Source of the DNA: Gemmatimonadota bacterium
GTDB taxonomy: Bacteria > Gemmatimonadota > Gemmatimonadetes > Gemmatimonadales > Gemmatimonadaceae
Assembly: GCA_026387935.1 (NCBI GenBank)
Contig: JAPLKU010000003.1
Span: forward strand, 124,001 to 188,000
Direction: 5' to 3'
Length of the DNA: 64,000 nucleotides
Positions 8,341-16,825 of the stretch are shown piece after piece; the stretch's first letter is position 1, and each line of letters begins with the position of its first letter. A program made the position numbers and the translations under genes. The notes beneath the pieces were generated by a model. That model did not search any database. It was not told the origin of the DNA and was given only the letters and a program-made list of their open reading frames with translations.

Positions 8341-10041
8341 ATGACCTTTTCCCCCAGCACACCTATGCGTCGGCTCCACTCGCAGTTTCTCAAGTCTGTT
8401 CTCGTGGCGGCCAGTTCGTGGTCGGCTCTCTCGACACCCGCGCAGGCACAGTCCGGCATCCCCACACCGCCGGCGTACAATCTGATCAAGGAAGCCGACA
8501 TCAAGGCCGACATGTTCGCCATGGCGGGCGACGCGATGCGCGGCCGCGAAGGGGGCACCCTCGATGAGATGCGCGCTTCCATGTGGGTTGGCGACCAGTA
8601 CGCCAAGATCGGCCTCAAGCCGATGGGCGAAAACGGCACCTGGTATCAGTGGTTCAACATGCGCCGCTCGCGCATCGCAACGGCCTCGAGCTCGATTCGC
8701 ATCGCCGGCAAGCCGTTCGCCCTCTGGGCCGAAGCCACGCCAACGTCCAACACCGACGGCGACGTACTCGGCACAACGGTTTTCGCTGGAGACGGCAGCG
8801 ATTCGACCATTGATGTGCGTGGCAAAGTCGCCGTCATCACGCTGAAGCCGACCTCCGAAGGCACGCGTACGACTATCAACACGCCGGAATACCGCGCGGT
8901 GCGTCAGGGCCTCACCGTGCAGGCCACGGCTATGACGCGCCGCGGCGCATCCGCGGTGATCATCGTTGCCGACGACCTCGGCGAAGCCAACTTCGATGCC
9001 GTCGCCATTCTCCAGTCGCGCGGCACCTATACCGTGCCGGGCGGCGCCAACCGCTTTGCTACGCCCGCAGACCCAAGCGGCGGCCGGGGCGGCCGAGGCG
9101 CAGGAGCAGGCGCAGGAGCAGGCGCAGGCGCAGGAGCAGGCGGACGAGCCAACAACCCGCAGGGCCGCGGCGGTGCAGCGGGCGCAGCGGGCGCAGCGGG
9201 TACCGGCGGCGGACGCGGTCAGCTCGCGGGTGCAGGTCCGGTTCCAGTCATCATGGTCCACAAGGCGATGCTCACGCAGCTTCGCCAGAACGGCCAGGGT
9301 GTCGAGATTCACATCAAGTCGGAAGTCTTCGATTATCCGTCTATGAACATCATCGGTGTCGTGCGCGGCACCGATCCCAAGCTCCGCGACGAATACGTCG
9401 TCTTCAGCTCGCACCAGGATCACGACGGCGTGCGGTTCGACATGGCCGGCGACTCCATCTGGAATGGCGCCGACGACAATGCCAGCACCAGCGTCGCACT
9501 GCTCGCCATCGCCCGCTCGTGGGTCAAGCAACCGTCGAAGCGATCGGCGCTCTTCATCTTCCACGGCTCGGAAGAGCGCGGCCTCCTCGGCTCGCTCTGG
9601 CATGCCGCGCATCCCGTGGTTCCGCTCTCGAGCATGGCCGCCGTCCTCAACGGCGACATGATGGGCCGCAATCATCCGGACACGGCCTCCATCCTCGGCG
9701 TGCAGCCGCCGCACCGGAATTCCAACTCGCTCGTGAGCATGGCGATCGAGGCGAACAATCGCACCGGCAAGTTCGTTCTTGATTCCATCTGGGATCGCCC
9801 GACGCACACGGAGGGCTGGTATTTCCGCAGCGACCACCTGCCCTACGCACGCGCTGGCGTCCCCGCCCTGATGTACTCGACGAACCTGCACGAGGACTAC
9901 CACACGGCGCGGGACAATCCCGACCGGATCAACTTTCCGAAACTCACGCGCATGACGCAGTGGATGTACCTCACCGGGTGGATCGTCGGAAATGCAAAAA
10001 ATCGCCCTACACTTGACCCCGGATTCCAACTCGAACGCTGA
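8341..10041 (+). CDS. Exported M28 zinc aminopeptidase, second of a tandem pair
   Basis: Paralogue of the preceding gene with the same signal peptide, PA domain and M28 core: SSHQDHDG, GADDNAST, HGSEERGLLGS, LNGDMMGRN and RSDHLPY. The loop between PA domain and core is expanded into a Gly/Ala tract encoded by GGCGCAGGAGCA-type repeats at 9099-9202. The start is either ATG 8341, 4 bp after the upstream stop, or ATG 8365, which would leave a cleaner signal peptide (MRRLHSQFLKS...). Close sequence agreement of the two copies implies a recent duplication or strong shared selection. Substrate differences cannot be told from sequence. Confidence 0.9.
   Translation: MTFSPSTPMRRLHSQFLKSVLVAASSWSALSTPAQAQSGIPTPPAYNLIKEADIKADMFAMAGDAMRGREGGTLDEMRASMWVGDQYAKIGLKPMGENGTWYQWFNMRRSRIATASSSIRIAGKPFALWAEATPTSNTDGDVLGTTVFAGDGSDSTIDVRGKVAVITLKPTSEGTRTTINTPEYRAVRQGLTVQATAMTRRGASAVIIVADDLGEANFDAVAILQSRGTYTVPGGANRFATPADPSGGRGGRGAGAGAGAGAGAGAGGRANNPQGRGGAAGAAGAAGTGGGRGQLAGAGPVPVIMVHKAMLTQLRQNGQGVEIHIKSEVFDYPSMNIIGVVRGTDPKLRDEYVVFSSHQDHDGVRFDMAGDSIWNGADDNASTSVALLAIARSWVKQPSKRSALFIFHGSEERGLLGSLWHAAHPVVPLSSMAAVLNGDMMGRNHPDTASILGVQPPHRNSNSLVSMAIEANNRTGKFVLDSIWDRPTHTEGWYFRSDHLPYARAGVPALMYSTNLHEDYHTARDNPDRINFPKLTRMTQWMYLTGWIVGNAKNRPTLDPGFQLER
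9099..9202 (+). repeat. In-frame Gly/Ala-coding tandem repeat
   Basis: Alternating GGCGCA and GGAGCA hexamers (9099-9150), then about three GCGGGCGCA units (9174-9202). They encode an alternating Gly-Ala stretch and an Ala-Ala-Gly stretch inside the second M28 peptidase. The first paralogue has a shorter, different Gly-rich loop at the same place, so the tract expanded after duplication, probably by slippage. Confidence 0.85.
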
Positions 10042-10043
10042 AC

Positions 10044-11804
10044 ATGCCCGCGCATCTTGCCGATCCCGATCACAATCGCTCATTCACCCGCGGACTCTTT
10101 CTCGGTGAGCTGCGCGAAGACCTGCTCCATCCCTTTCCGGCACCGGAAGGAGAAGAGCTCGAGAGCCTGACTGCCATTCTCGATTCCTTCCGCGCGTTCG
10201 CGAAGGAAAAGATCGATACCGCCAAGCAGGATCACGACGGCAAGTTCCCTGACGACGTGCGCGCGGGCATGGCCGAGCTCGGCCTCATGGGGTTGAACAT
10301 TCCGGAGGCATACGGCGGATTCGGTGCGAGTGCTATTGTCACCAATCGCGTGTTTGGTGAAATCGGCGCCACCGATCCGGCCCTCGCCGTCTACTTCGGC
10401 GCACATGAATCCATCGGCTGCAAAGGCATCAACCTTTTCGGCACGGAAGATCAGAAGCAACGGTGGCTCACCAAGTGCGCCACCGGCGAGCGCATCGCGG
10501 CGTTCTGCCTCACGGAAGCCGGCTCGGGTTCTGACGCCCAAGCCATGCGCACAAACGCCGTGCTCTCCGCCGACAGCACGCACTATGTCCTCAACGGCCA
10601 GAAGATCTGGATCTCCAACGCCGGCTACGCGGGCGTCTTCACCGTCTTTGCAAAAGTTCCAACGGTCATTGACGGCAAGCCGAAGGAGCGCGTGACGGCC
10701 TTCATCGTTGACGCACACGCCGCGGGCGTATCGCTCGGAAAGATCGAGCAGAAGATGGGCATCAAGGCGAGCGACACCCGTTCCGTTTCATTTGACAACG
10801 TGCGCGTCCCCATCGAAGATCGGCTCGGCGACGTTGGCCATGGCTTCAAGATCGCGCTCGAAGTGCTCAACTCCGGGCGGCTCGGCCTTGCCGCCGCGTC
10901 CACGCGAGGCGCCCAGCACATTCTCGAAATCGCGCTCGCATACGCCAAGCAGCGCGAGCAGTTCGGCCGGTCCATCGGATCATTCGAAATGATCCAACGC
11001 AAGTTTGCGTCACTCGCCGTGGACGTGTACGCCTCGGATGCAGCCTGGATGGTGACGGCCGGTATGGTGGACCGCGGCGGAATCGACTTCTCGCTCGAGA
11101 CGGCGGCATGCAAAGTGTTCGCGTCGGAACTGGTCTTCCGCGCCACCAACGAAGCGCTCCAGATCGCCGGCGGCATCGGCTACTCCAAGGAGTTCCCCTA
11201 CGAACAGGCCATGCGCGACGCGCGCATCAACCTGATCTTCGAGGGCACGAACGAAATCCAGCGCGCCCTCATCGCGCTCTCAGGGCTGCAGCAGCCGGGC
11301 GAACAGCTCAAGGCCATTGGGCAGGCGTTCAAGAAGCCGCTCCAGTCCATCGGCGCAATCGGGTCTTTCCTCGGCGGCGAAGTCAAGAAGCGGTTGAGCA
11401 AGCAGGAGTTCGCGCAGATCCATCCCATCTTCGCCGCTGAAGCCGCAATGATCGCGGAAAATGTGCACGACCTTTCGCTCGCGGTCGAGCGCGCACTATT
11501 CCGGCACGGCAAGGACATCATCGAGCGGCAGTTCGACCAGGAACGGATGGCGAACGCCGCCATCGACATCTTCATGGCGTCAGCGACGCTCGTGCGCGCC
11601 ACGTGGGCAATCAACAAGGCTGGCAGCCCCGAGAAAGCCGAGGCGGATGTCGATCACGCCAAGCTCTTCGTGCCCGCAGCCGCGCGTCGCGCACGGCGCG
11701 CGGTGCGCGCGATGGACCGCAATCAGGACGCGCGGCTCAAGGGGATCGCCGAACGCGCGCTCGCGTCCGGTGTACTGACGGTGCGCGTGCCGACGGACGG
11801 ATAG
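10044..11804 (+). CDS. Acyl-CoA dehydrogenase, long-chain type
   Basis: 586-residue flavoenzyme that introduces the 2,3 double bond in acyl-CoA, the first step of beta-oxidation. The N-terminal helical domain includes GLMGLNIPEAYGGFG. The middle beta domain has the signature CLTEAGSGSDA and WISNAG. The C-terminal helical domain holds the catalytic Glu in the FEGTNEIQRALI block. A C-terminal extension of about 170 residues after that block is typical of VLCAD-like enzymes rather than the short-chain class. It starts 2 bp after the M28 gene and may be the last gene of that operon. Electrons would pass to an ETF not seen here. Confidence 0.93.
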   Translation: MPAHLADPDHNRSFTRGLFLGELREDLLHPFPAPEGEELESLTAILDSFRAFAKEKIDTAKQDHDGKFPDDVRAGMAELGLMGLNIPEAYGGFGASAIVTNRVFGEIGATDPALAVYFGAHESIGCKGINLFGTEDQKQRWLTKCATGERIAAFCLTEAGSGSDAQAMRTNAVLSADSTHYVLNGQKIWISNAGYAGVFTVFAKVPTVIDGKPKERVTAFIVDAHAAGVSLGKIEQKMGIKASDTRSVSFDNVRVPIEDRLGDVGHGFKIALEVLNSGRLGLAAASTRGAQHILEIALAYAKQREQFGRSIGSFEMIQRKFASLAVDVYASDAAWMVTAGMVDRGGIDFSLETAACKVFASELVFRATNEALQIAGGIGYSKEFPYEQAMRDARINLIFEGTNEIQRALIALSGLQQPGEQLKAIGQAFKKPLQSIGAIGSFLGGEVKKRLSKQEFAQIHPIFAAEAAMIAENVHDLSLAVERALFRHGKDIIERQFDQERMANAAIDIFMASATLVRATWAINKAGSPEKAEADVDHAKLFVPAAARRARRAVRAMDRNQDARLKGIAERALASGVLTVRVPTDG

Positions 11805-11812
11805 CGACGAAG

Positions 11813-11832
11813 ATCGTCTGGCGCCAGACGAT
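11813..11832. terminator. Perfect palindrome between convergent genes
   Basis: Bases 11813-11832 are a perfect 10+10 dyad centred on GGCGCC, eight bases after the acyl-CoA dehydrogenase stop and ten before the stop of the convergent gene. No T-tract follows on either strand, so it is at best a bidirectional hairpin without the classic run of U. Confidence 0.4.
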
Positions 11833-11842
11833 GACTACCGCA

Positions 11843-12316
11843 CTACGCCGCGTCTGGCCTGAGCTTCTTGTAAGCGCCGATGGCGTGCTGCAGCCCGACA
11901 AGGGCCGACGCTTCCAGCTCATACTCGAGCGTCAGCTCACCGAGCTTTTCGGACGAATGCTTCGCCAGTTTTGCCGACGACGCGTCGCACTCGGAGTGCC
12001 GACGCGCATAGTCCCGGGCAGCGTGCCACATCGTATTGGCTGCGTGCCAGAACGCATCGTCATGGCCGCCCTTTCCGCCAGCACCTGACGCCTCATACAG
12101 TTCAGCGCGTTCGCTGAGGTGTCGGTGACAGAGTTCACAGAGCTCGGTCGCTTCCGTCATCTCGGTATGGTGCGCACCGCGCTCGTTCAGGCGGGCGACC
12201 CGTTCGTGCTGGCGCACGGCCTCCAGCGCACTCCGGAGCAGCGCGTCAGCGGCCGCTTCGAGCGGAACGGGAACTCCGGAACTGTCTCTGGCAGGCGTGG
12301 ACTTGGCCGTCGGCAT
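11843..12316 (-). CDS. Hypothetical all-helical protein
   Basis: 157 residues, no signal peptide. Rich in Ala, Glu, Leu and His with heptad-like helices, and two closely spaced cysteines in ELCELCHRH. I do not recognise the family; the helical His/Glu-rich make-up would suit a ferritin-like or four-helix protein. ATG 12316 is preferred over an upstream in-frame start because the extra ten residues are unlike a leader. It lies downstream of the methyltransferase pseudogene on the same strand, 65 bp away. Confidence 0.7.
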   Translation of the reverse strand: MPTAKSTPARDSSGVPVPLEAAADALLRSALEAVRQHERVARLNERGAHHTEMTEATELCELCHRHLSERAELYEASGAGGKGGHDDAFWHAANTMWHAARDYARRHSECDASSAKLAKHSSEKLGELTLEYELEASALVGLQHAIGAYKKLRPDAA

Positions 12317-12381
12317 AACACACACGCTATCGGGGAAGCCGAACAATTACCGCGCGCCCGGCCAGCGACAAGGCCGGGGGC

Positions 12382-13160
12382 CTACCGAAGTTGCCCAATC
12401 CGGAAGTGCATGGGCCAGCGAACCCGCCGGAGGAGCCTCGGACTCCCCCACGTTTCCGTGATCGCGGCCTCGAATTCCAGCACCTGCGCCTCACCCCGCG
12501 CCTCGATGAACTTGGCCACCCCCGACCAGGTGCGGATGTAGCCCAGGTACTGCGGTAGCGTCCACTCCTCCACCATTTCGAACGGCGGCGCGGGAATTTC
12601 ATCGATTGGCAGAGCGATTGATTGGTACCCATTCTCGATGTGCCGGCGCCCGCGAGGCCAGTATGCCCCGAGGGTGACTGCATAGAAATGACCGAAAATC
12701 TCGTCGATTTCGCGCGCCGCGCGGCAGTTGGAATAGCACCACGCCGCCAGCACGCCGCCAGCACGCCGCCGGGAACGAGCACCCGGCGCGCTTCTTTGAG
12801 AAAGGGCTCGAGGTCCAACCAGTGCAGCGCCTGCGCGACCGTGACGAGATCCACGGACTGATCGGCGAGCGTGGTGTCGTACTTGGCCACACCGTACTCC
12901 ACACGTTTGTGCGGCACGGCGTTCGCGATCATCTCCTCGCTCGGATCAGTCGCCACCACGTGGAGGAACCGGTCAGCCAGCCCAGTCGCCGCCTGCCCAT
13001 TTCCCGTCGCGCAGTCCTAGGCGAGCCGCCTCGATCCGGAGGTCATCGCCAGAAAATGAAACATGGCAGGCGGATAGCCCGGCCGCGCCTCGAGGTACTG
13101 CGCCGAACGCGGCCCAAAGTGGTTCGCAAACTCCCCAGACCGCCGGAGCGCTGAGGTCAC
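12382..13160 (-). pseudogene. SAM-dependent methyltransferase, inactivated by a nonsense codon and an 11-bp duplication
   Basis: A class I methyltransferase (Methyltransf_11 type) can be read from GTG 13160, but with two lesions. First, motif I reads LA-stop-DCATGNGQAA: the TAG at 13017-13019 stands where related proteins have Trp (TGG). Second, after the VPGGVLAA motif the frame breaks exactly at a perfect tandem duplication of an 11-mer (12741-12751 and 12752-12762). Deleting one unit restores continuous reading into WCYSNCRAAREID and on to the natural stop at 12382. The start overlaps the stop of the upstream gene (GTGA), so the intact ancestor was coupled to it. Sequencing error cannot be excluded for either lesion alone, but two together suggest real decay. 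Confidence 0.85.
12741..12762 (+). repeat. Tandem duplication of an 11-mer inside the methyltransferase pseudogene
   Basis: ACGCCGCCAGC occurs twice back to back, followed by a partial third ACGCCGCC. The extra 11 bp shifts the reading frame by two bases, matching the observed break precisely. Confidence 0.9.
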
Positions 13161-14578
13161 GGCGTGTCCTCAGCGACGAAGGCGAGCCAGTCGCCGTTGG
13201 GGCTTACGGCAAGACGGCTGATGCCGCGCACACCCCAGCTCGCAAAGTCGGCGAGCACATCCCAGCGCCCGTTATTCCAGATGTACAGACTCGATCCCAC
13301 GCCAACGATGAGCGCGCCACCGGGAGTCCAGACGTGATAGTCCGCGCCCTTCGGCGGCGTCATCAGACGCTTCGTTTCCTTTGTCAGCGTGTTTACTTCG
13401 GTGATCCACGCCGCGCTGTCGCGCACCTGCTGAAGGAAGGTCACCGCATTGCGCCCTGGCACTTTGCTCAGCGCGCGACCGATGTTGCGCGCGACCACTT
13501 CAGATGTGCCGGTGCGGTCATCAGCGATCTGCAATGTGGCCGGGCTGCCAAGGACGAAGATCACGAGCGTGTGTTCAGCGGCCCACACGTGGTACCCCAC
13601 CGGCTTGATCTTCTCGAGCACCAGCGACGGCGCGCCGCCGCCACTGATCGGAAAACGCCAGAGGCGCTGCGTCGAATCGGGCAGCTCCACACGAATCGCC
13701 GAGAACGTGCGGCCGTCGGGCGTGGGCTGGGCGGAGTACTCGCTCTGCGGGGTGGTCGTCAGCGCCTGTGGCGTGCCATTCGGGAGCGCAACAGTCCAGA
13801 TATCCGTCGGGCCATTGTCCACCATGCGCGTGTACATCACCGCCTTGCCGTCCGCGCTGAAGCCCGGCTGATTGTCGTAGCCCGTGCGCTTCGTGAGGTT
13901 TTTCGGCTCGCCGAACCGCACCTGACTGCCGCCTTGCGTCATGGGCACCACCCAGACATCGGTGGACGGCCCCGCCTGTGCGCTCAGTGTCGGAACGAAC
14001 GCCAAGAGGAGCAACGCGACCGCCGCCGGCAATCGCTTTTCGATCGCCGTGAGCCGCTCGAGCACTTCCTTATGGAACGTGTCGCCCGCACTCGGCTCAT
14101 GCATCTTGAAACTCAGTGCACCGCTCACTTCGAGCCGCGCGCACTCGACGGCGTGGATGTTGTCCACACCCTGTTTCCGCGCGGCAACCACGACTTCCTC
14201 TTGGGTGATGAAGTTGTGCTCCAGTGCACGACGAATGAACCGTCCGTCACGAATGAGTTCTTCGGGCCGCCCTTCGATCAGTCGCCTGAACTTCGGATTG
14301 CGGTACGCGAACCGGACGAGCAGATCGTTCGTGATGAACAGCACCGCGGCGCCAATCAATCCCCCCGCGAGGGAGTTGTCGTTCCCGATTACCGCGTTCT
14401 GCACCGTATTCGACAGCAGCAGCAGGACAATGAAGTCCAGCGGATTGAGCTGGCCGAGCTCGCGCTTGCCAAAGAGCCGAAGCCCGGCAATGAGAAACCC
14501 GTACACGGCAATCGTTCGCATCACCTTCTCGGTGATGGGCACGCCCGTGACCATCATGTCCTGCCAGATGCCTGTCAT
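13157..14578 (-). CDS. YetF/DUF421 membrane protein fused to an extracytoplasmic TolB-like beta-propeller
   Basis: 473 residues. Residues 1-185 are a complete DUF421/YetF protein: three N-terminal helices including the GLRLFGKRELGQL motif, then the cytosolic domain with EELIRDGRF and LEHNFITQEE. Residues about 193-215 form a hydrophobic segment that looks like a secretory signal ending in LSAQAG. The rest has repeated PD40/TolB-type blades, for example QPGFSADGKAVMYTR and RLAVSPNGDWLAFV. The topology is consistent: three helices leave the YetF domain in the cytosol and the fourth would place the propeller in the periplasm. The junction has no stop and no ATG, only an in-frame TTG. It follows the fumarylacetoacetase gene by 49 bp. 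Alternatives: two genes merged by a small deletion, or internal TTG initiation giving a separate secreted propeller. Confidence 0.8.
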   Translation of the reverse strand: MTGIWQDMMVTGVPITEKVMRTIAVYGFLIAGLRLFGKRELGQLNPLDFIVLLLLSNTVQNAVIGNDNSLAGGLIGAAVLFITNDLLVRFAYRNPKFRRLIEGRPEELIRDGRFIRRALEHNFITQEEVVVAARKQGVDNIHAVECARLEVSGALSFKMHEPSAGDTFHKEVLERLTAIEKRLPAAVALLLLAFVPTLSAQAGPSTDVWVVPMTQGGSQVRFGEPKNLTKRTGYDNQPGFSADGKAVMYTRMVDNGPTDIWTVALPNGTPQALTTTPQSEYSAQPTPDGRTFSAIRVELPDSTQRLWRFPISGGGAPSLVLEKIKPVGYHVWAAEHTLVIFVLGSPATLQIADDRTGTSEVVARNIGRALSKVPGRNAVTFLQQVRDSAAWITEVNTLTKETKRLMTPPKGADYHVWTPGGALIVGVGSSLYIWNNGRWDVLADFASWGVRGISRLAVSPNGDWLAFVAEDTP

Positions 14579-14627
14579 GCGCGTCCTCCCGTGTGGCCCT
14601 TTCTACACCCTACGGCGGGTCCGCAGC

Positions 14628-15980
14628 TCAGCCGCGAACCGTCCCGCGACACTCGCCGAAACCAATTCGCGCCGCACCGGGGCGTTCGCACCAGCCGCGC
14701 ATGATCACTTCGTCGCCGTCGAGGAGAAACGTCCGCGTCTCACCACCCGGCAGCGTCATCGGATCGGCGCCGCGGCGCGTGATTTCGAGCAGGCAGCCAC
14801 GCGAATTATCCGTCGGCCCTGACACCGTGCCGCTCCCGAGCAAATCGCCCGGTCGAAGGTTGCACCCGTTGCTCGCGTGGTGCGTGAGCAGCTGCGCCGG
14901 CGTCCAGTAGAGCGAGCTCGCTTCGGACTGCGAGAGCCGATGCGGCGGCATGCCGCCATCGCGCATCTTTGCCGTGAGCAACGACACCTCGAGGGTGACG
15001 CCAAAGCCCCCGCGTGCACGATCAGCGGCGGCGTCGAGATACGCGAGCGGCTGAGGATCGCCCGCCTCGCGCACAAACGCAGGCAATCGGAATGGCTCCA
15101 GCGCATCGAGCGTCACCACCCAAGGCGACACCGTGCTCACGAAATTCTTCGCAAGAAATGGTCCGAGCGGCTGGTATTCCCACGACTGCATGTCCCGCGC
15201 GGACCAGTCGTTGAGCAATCCAAGGCCAAACAAATGCTCTTCGGCGCGCGCGATGGGAATCGGCTCGCCAATAGCGTTGTCGCCGCACACCCAGATAGCG
15301 AGCTCGACTTCGTAGTCGAGATTGGCGCAGGGCCCAAAGGTCGGCGGAGCATCAGCGCCCTTCTGCGTTTGTCCGCTCGGGCGCCGCACCGGTGAACCGC
15401 TCGCGACGATGGACGATGCGCGCCCATGGTAGCCAATCGGGATCCACTTGTAGTTCGGCAGCAGCGGATTGTCAGGGCGGAACAGCGCCCCCACGCGCCG
15501 CGCATGAAACATCGACGCGTAGAAGTCGGTGTAGTCGCCGATCTCCGCCGGCACGAGCATCGACACCCGCGCCATGGGCACGAGAATCCGGTCGCGGAGT
15601 TTCTGCGCGGCATCGGACTCGGGCGTTCCCACGCGCAACATCCGGCTCGCCACGCCGCGAACGGCGCGCGCGTCGGTGCGACCGAGAGCCATCAGCCCGT
15701 TCAGCGACCAGCTCTGGAGCGCGTCGCGCACCGCGGGGTCGAGCGCGTGAAAGCATCCCGCGCGAGTGGCTTCGAGGCAATCGAGCACCTGATCGCCAAT
15801 CGCGATGCCCAGATGCGGGCGCTCCTCGAACTCATGCCTGAAGACCCCGAACGGAAGATTCTGGATCGGAAAATCAGTACCCACCGCAGACGCGTCTGGA
15901 TGCGCGTCTGCATGCGCCGACTCCACCCAGGAGCGCAGCGCAACATCGTGCGTGTCGTCAAGGCGCGGAGTTCCGCTCAC
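14628..15980 (-). CDS. fahA: Fumarylacetoacetase
   Basis: 450-residue hydrolase splitting 4-fumarylacetoacetate into fumarate and acetoacetate, the last step of tyrosine degradation. Family residues are visible: TDFYASMFHARRVG (metal Asp and catalytic His), DYEVELAIWV (metal Glu pair), LLNDWSARDMQ (metal Asp) and FLAKNF (catalytic Lys). Length and the N-terminal SH3-like domain fit eukaryotic-type FAH rather than the shorter FahA-domain hydratases. Start GTG 15980 overlaps the upstream stop (GTGA), so translation is coupled to the unknown protein before it. The homogentisate dioxygenase and isomerase genes are not in the window. Confidence 0.95.
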   Translation of the reverse strand: MSGTPRLDDTHDVALRSWVESAHADAHPDASAVGTDFPIQNLPFGVFRHEFEERPHLGIAIGDQVLDCLEATRAGCFHALDPAVRDALQSWSLNGLMALGRTDARAVRGVASRMLRVGTPESDAAQKLRDRILVPMARVSMLVPAEIGDYTDFYASMFHARRVGALFRPDNPLLPNYKWIPIGYHGRASSIVASGSPVRRPSGQTQKGADAPPTFGPCANLDYEVELAIWVCGDNAIGEPIPIARAEEHLFGLGLLNDWSARDMQSWEYQPLGPFLAKNFVSTVSPWVVTLDALEPFRLPAFVREAGDPQPLAYLDAAADRARGGFGVTLEVSLLTAKMRDGGMPPHRLSQSEASSLYWTPAQLLTHHASNGCNLRPGDLLGSGTVSGPTDNSRGCLLEITRRGADPMTLPGGETRTFLLDGDEVIMRGWCERPGAARIGFGECRGTVRG

Positions 15981-16825
15981 AGGAGTCCCTGCGCTCTCAG
16001 TTCAGCCACCGGCTCATCAAATGAACATGACCCAAACGACTGCATGCCCTGAAGTCTAGCGGCGGCGACCTTCGCCTCGGCACGGCCCACGACGTCAATC
16101 CGCGGAGTGGCCCCTTCGAGCATGCGTATGAGCTCGCCAGGCTCCACGCCGGCCGACGCCGCCTGCGCAGCTCCCATGACGTTCAGGAACCCATGCATCG
16201 TCGCGTGCGCGCTGTCTGGTTCGTAGGTCAGTGCGTAGTCACCACGTCCCGCGTGATGCAACCCAGCGGTCGCCTTAAAGGAAACCTGCGCACCGGCGCA
16301 CGCCGCGACGAACCGCGCCACGGCAGCCGCAGGAGGAATCGCATCTGCAACGATGCCGCCGGTGCGCAGCTTCGCGCGTATCCCTCGTGCGCCAAGCTGT
16401 GCAATCAGTGGCGCCGGGTCGTCGGCCCACGGCACTTCCGCGTACACGGTGTACATCGCGACCAACGGCGCGAGGCCATCGAGGTCGCTCGCGCGAATCG
16501 GCGGCACCTCGATCGTATCGATGCGGGTCCGGCTTCCGTACCGGGCGTTGAACGCGGCGAGCGCAGCCGCGTCCCCGGCATTTGCAATCACCGACAGCAG
16601 CCACGGCGCACCCTCGTGCGCGGGCAGTGCCGTGAAGGCCGCGATGAATTCTTCCAGACGCGCAACCGGCAAGATGAACCGGCCGAGCATCCACGCTTCG
16701 ACACTCGCGCGATAGCTCGCGTAGTTCTCCACCGCGCGCGCCATACTCAGCCCAGCCGGCGGAAAAAGCCCCGCATAGTCAATCGCGTCAGCCATCAGGG
16801 CACGCGTCACGGCCCGCTCATTCAT
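15977..16825 (-). CDS. Conserved protein of unknown function with a KATAGLHH motif, coupled to fumarylacetoacetase
   Basis: 282 residues, no signal peptide. Alternating strands and helices with RAKLRTGG and SFKATAGLHHAGRG near the C-terminal third suggest a TIM-barrel-like protein with conserved Lys and His-His residues near the barrel mouth. An N-terminal DYAGLFPPAGLSM segment could cap the barrel. I recognise it only as a conserved hypothetical. ATG 16825 overlaps the stop of the mutarotase-like gene (ATGA) and its own stop overlaps the FAH start, so it is locked between them and probably acts in the same catabolic process. That role is inferred from position only. Confidence 0.8.
   Translation of the reverse strand: MNERAVTRALMADAIDYAGLFPPAGLSMARAVENYASYRASVEAWMLGRFILPVARLEEFIAAFTALPAHEGAPWLLSVIANAGDAAALAAFNARYGSRTRIDTIEVPPIRASDLDGLAPLVAMYTVYAEVPWADDPAPLIAQLGARGIRAKLRTGGIVADAIPPAAAVARFVAACAGAQVSFKATAGLHHAGRGDYALTYEPDSAHATMHGFLNVMGAAQAASAGVEPGELIRMLEGATPRIDVVGRAEAKVAAARLQGMQSFGSCSFDEPVAELRAQGLL

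Noticed and set aside
9099..9202. Possible CRISPR or satellite array
   Set aside because: Units are 6 to 12 bp, in frame and coding Gly/Ala; no spacers.
8320..10083. 587-codon minus-strand open frame opposite the second M28 gene
   Set aside because: No domains, rich in Arg/Ala/His/Cys; the plus-strand M28 gene has all its ligands.
13334..14704. Long plus-strand open frame of 456 codons
   Set aside because: It lies antisense to the YetF fusion, is His/Arg-rich, and has no recognisable domain; such frames are common opposite GC-rich genes.
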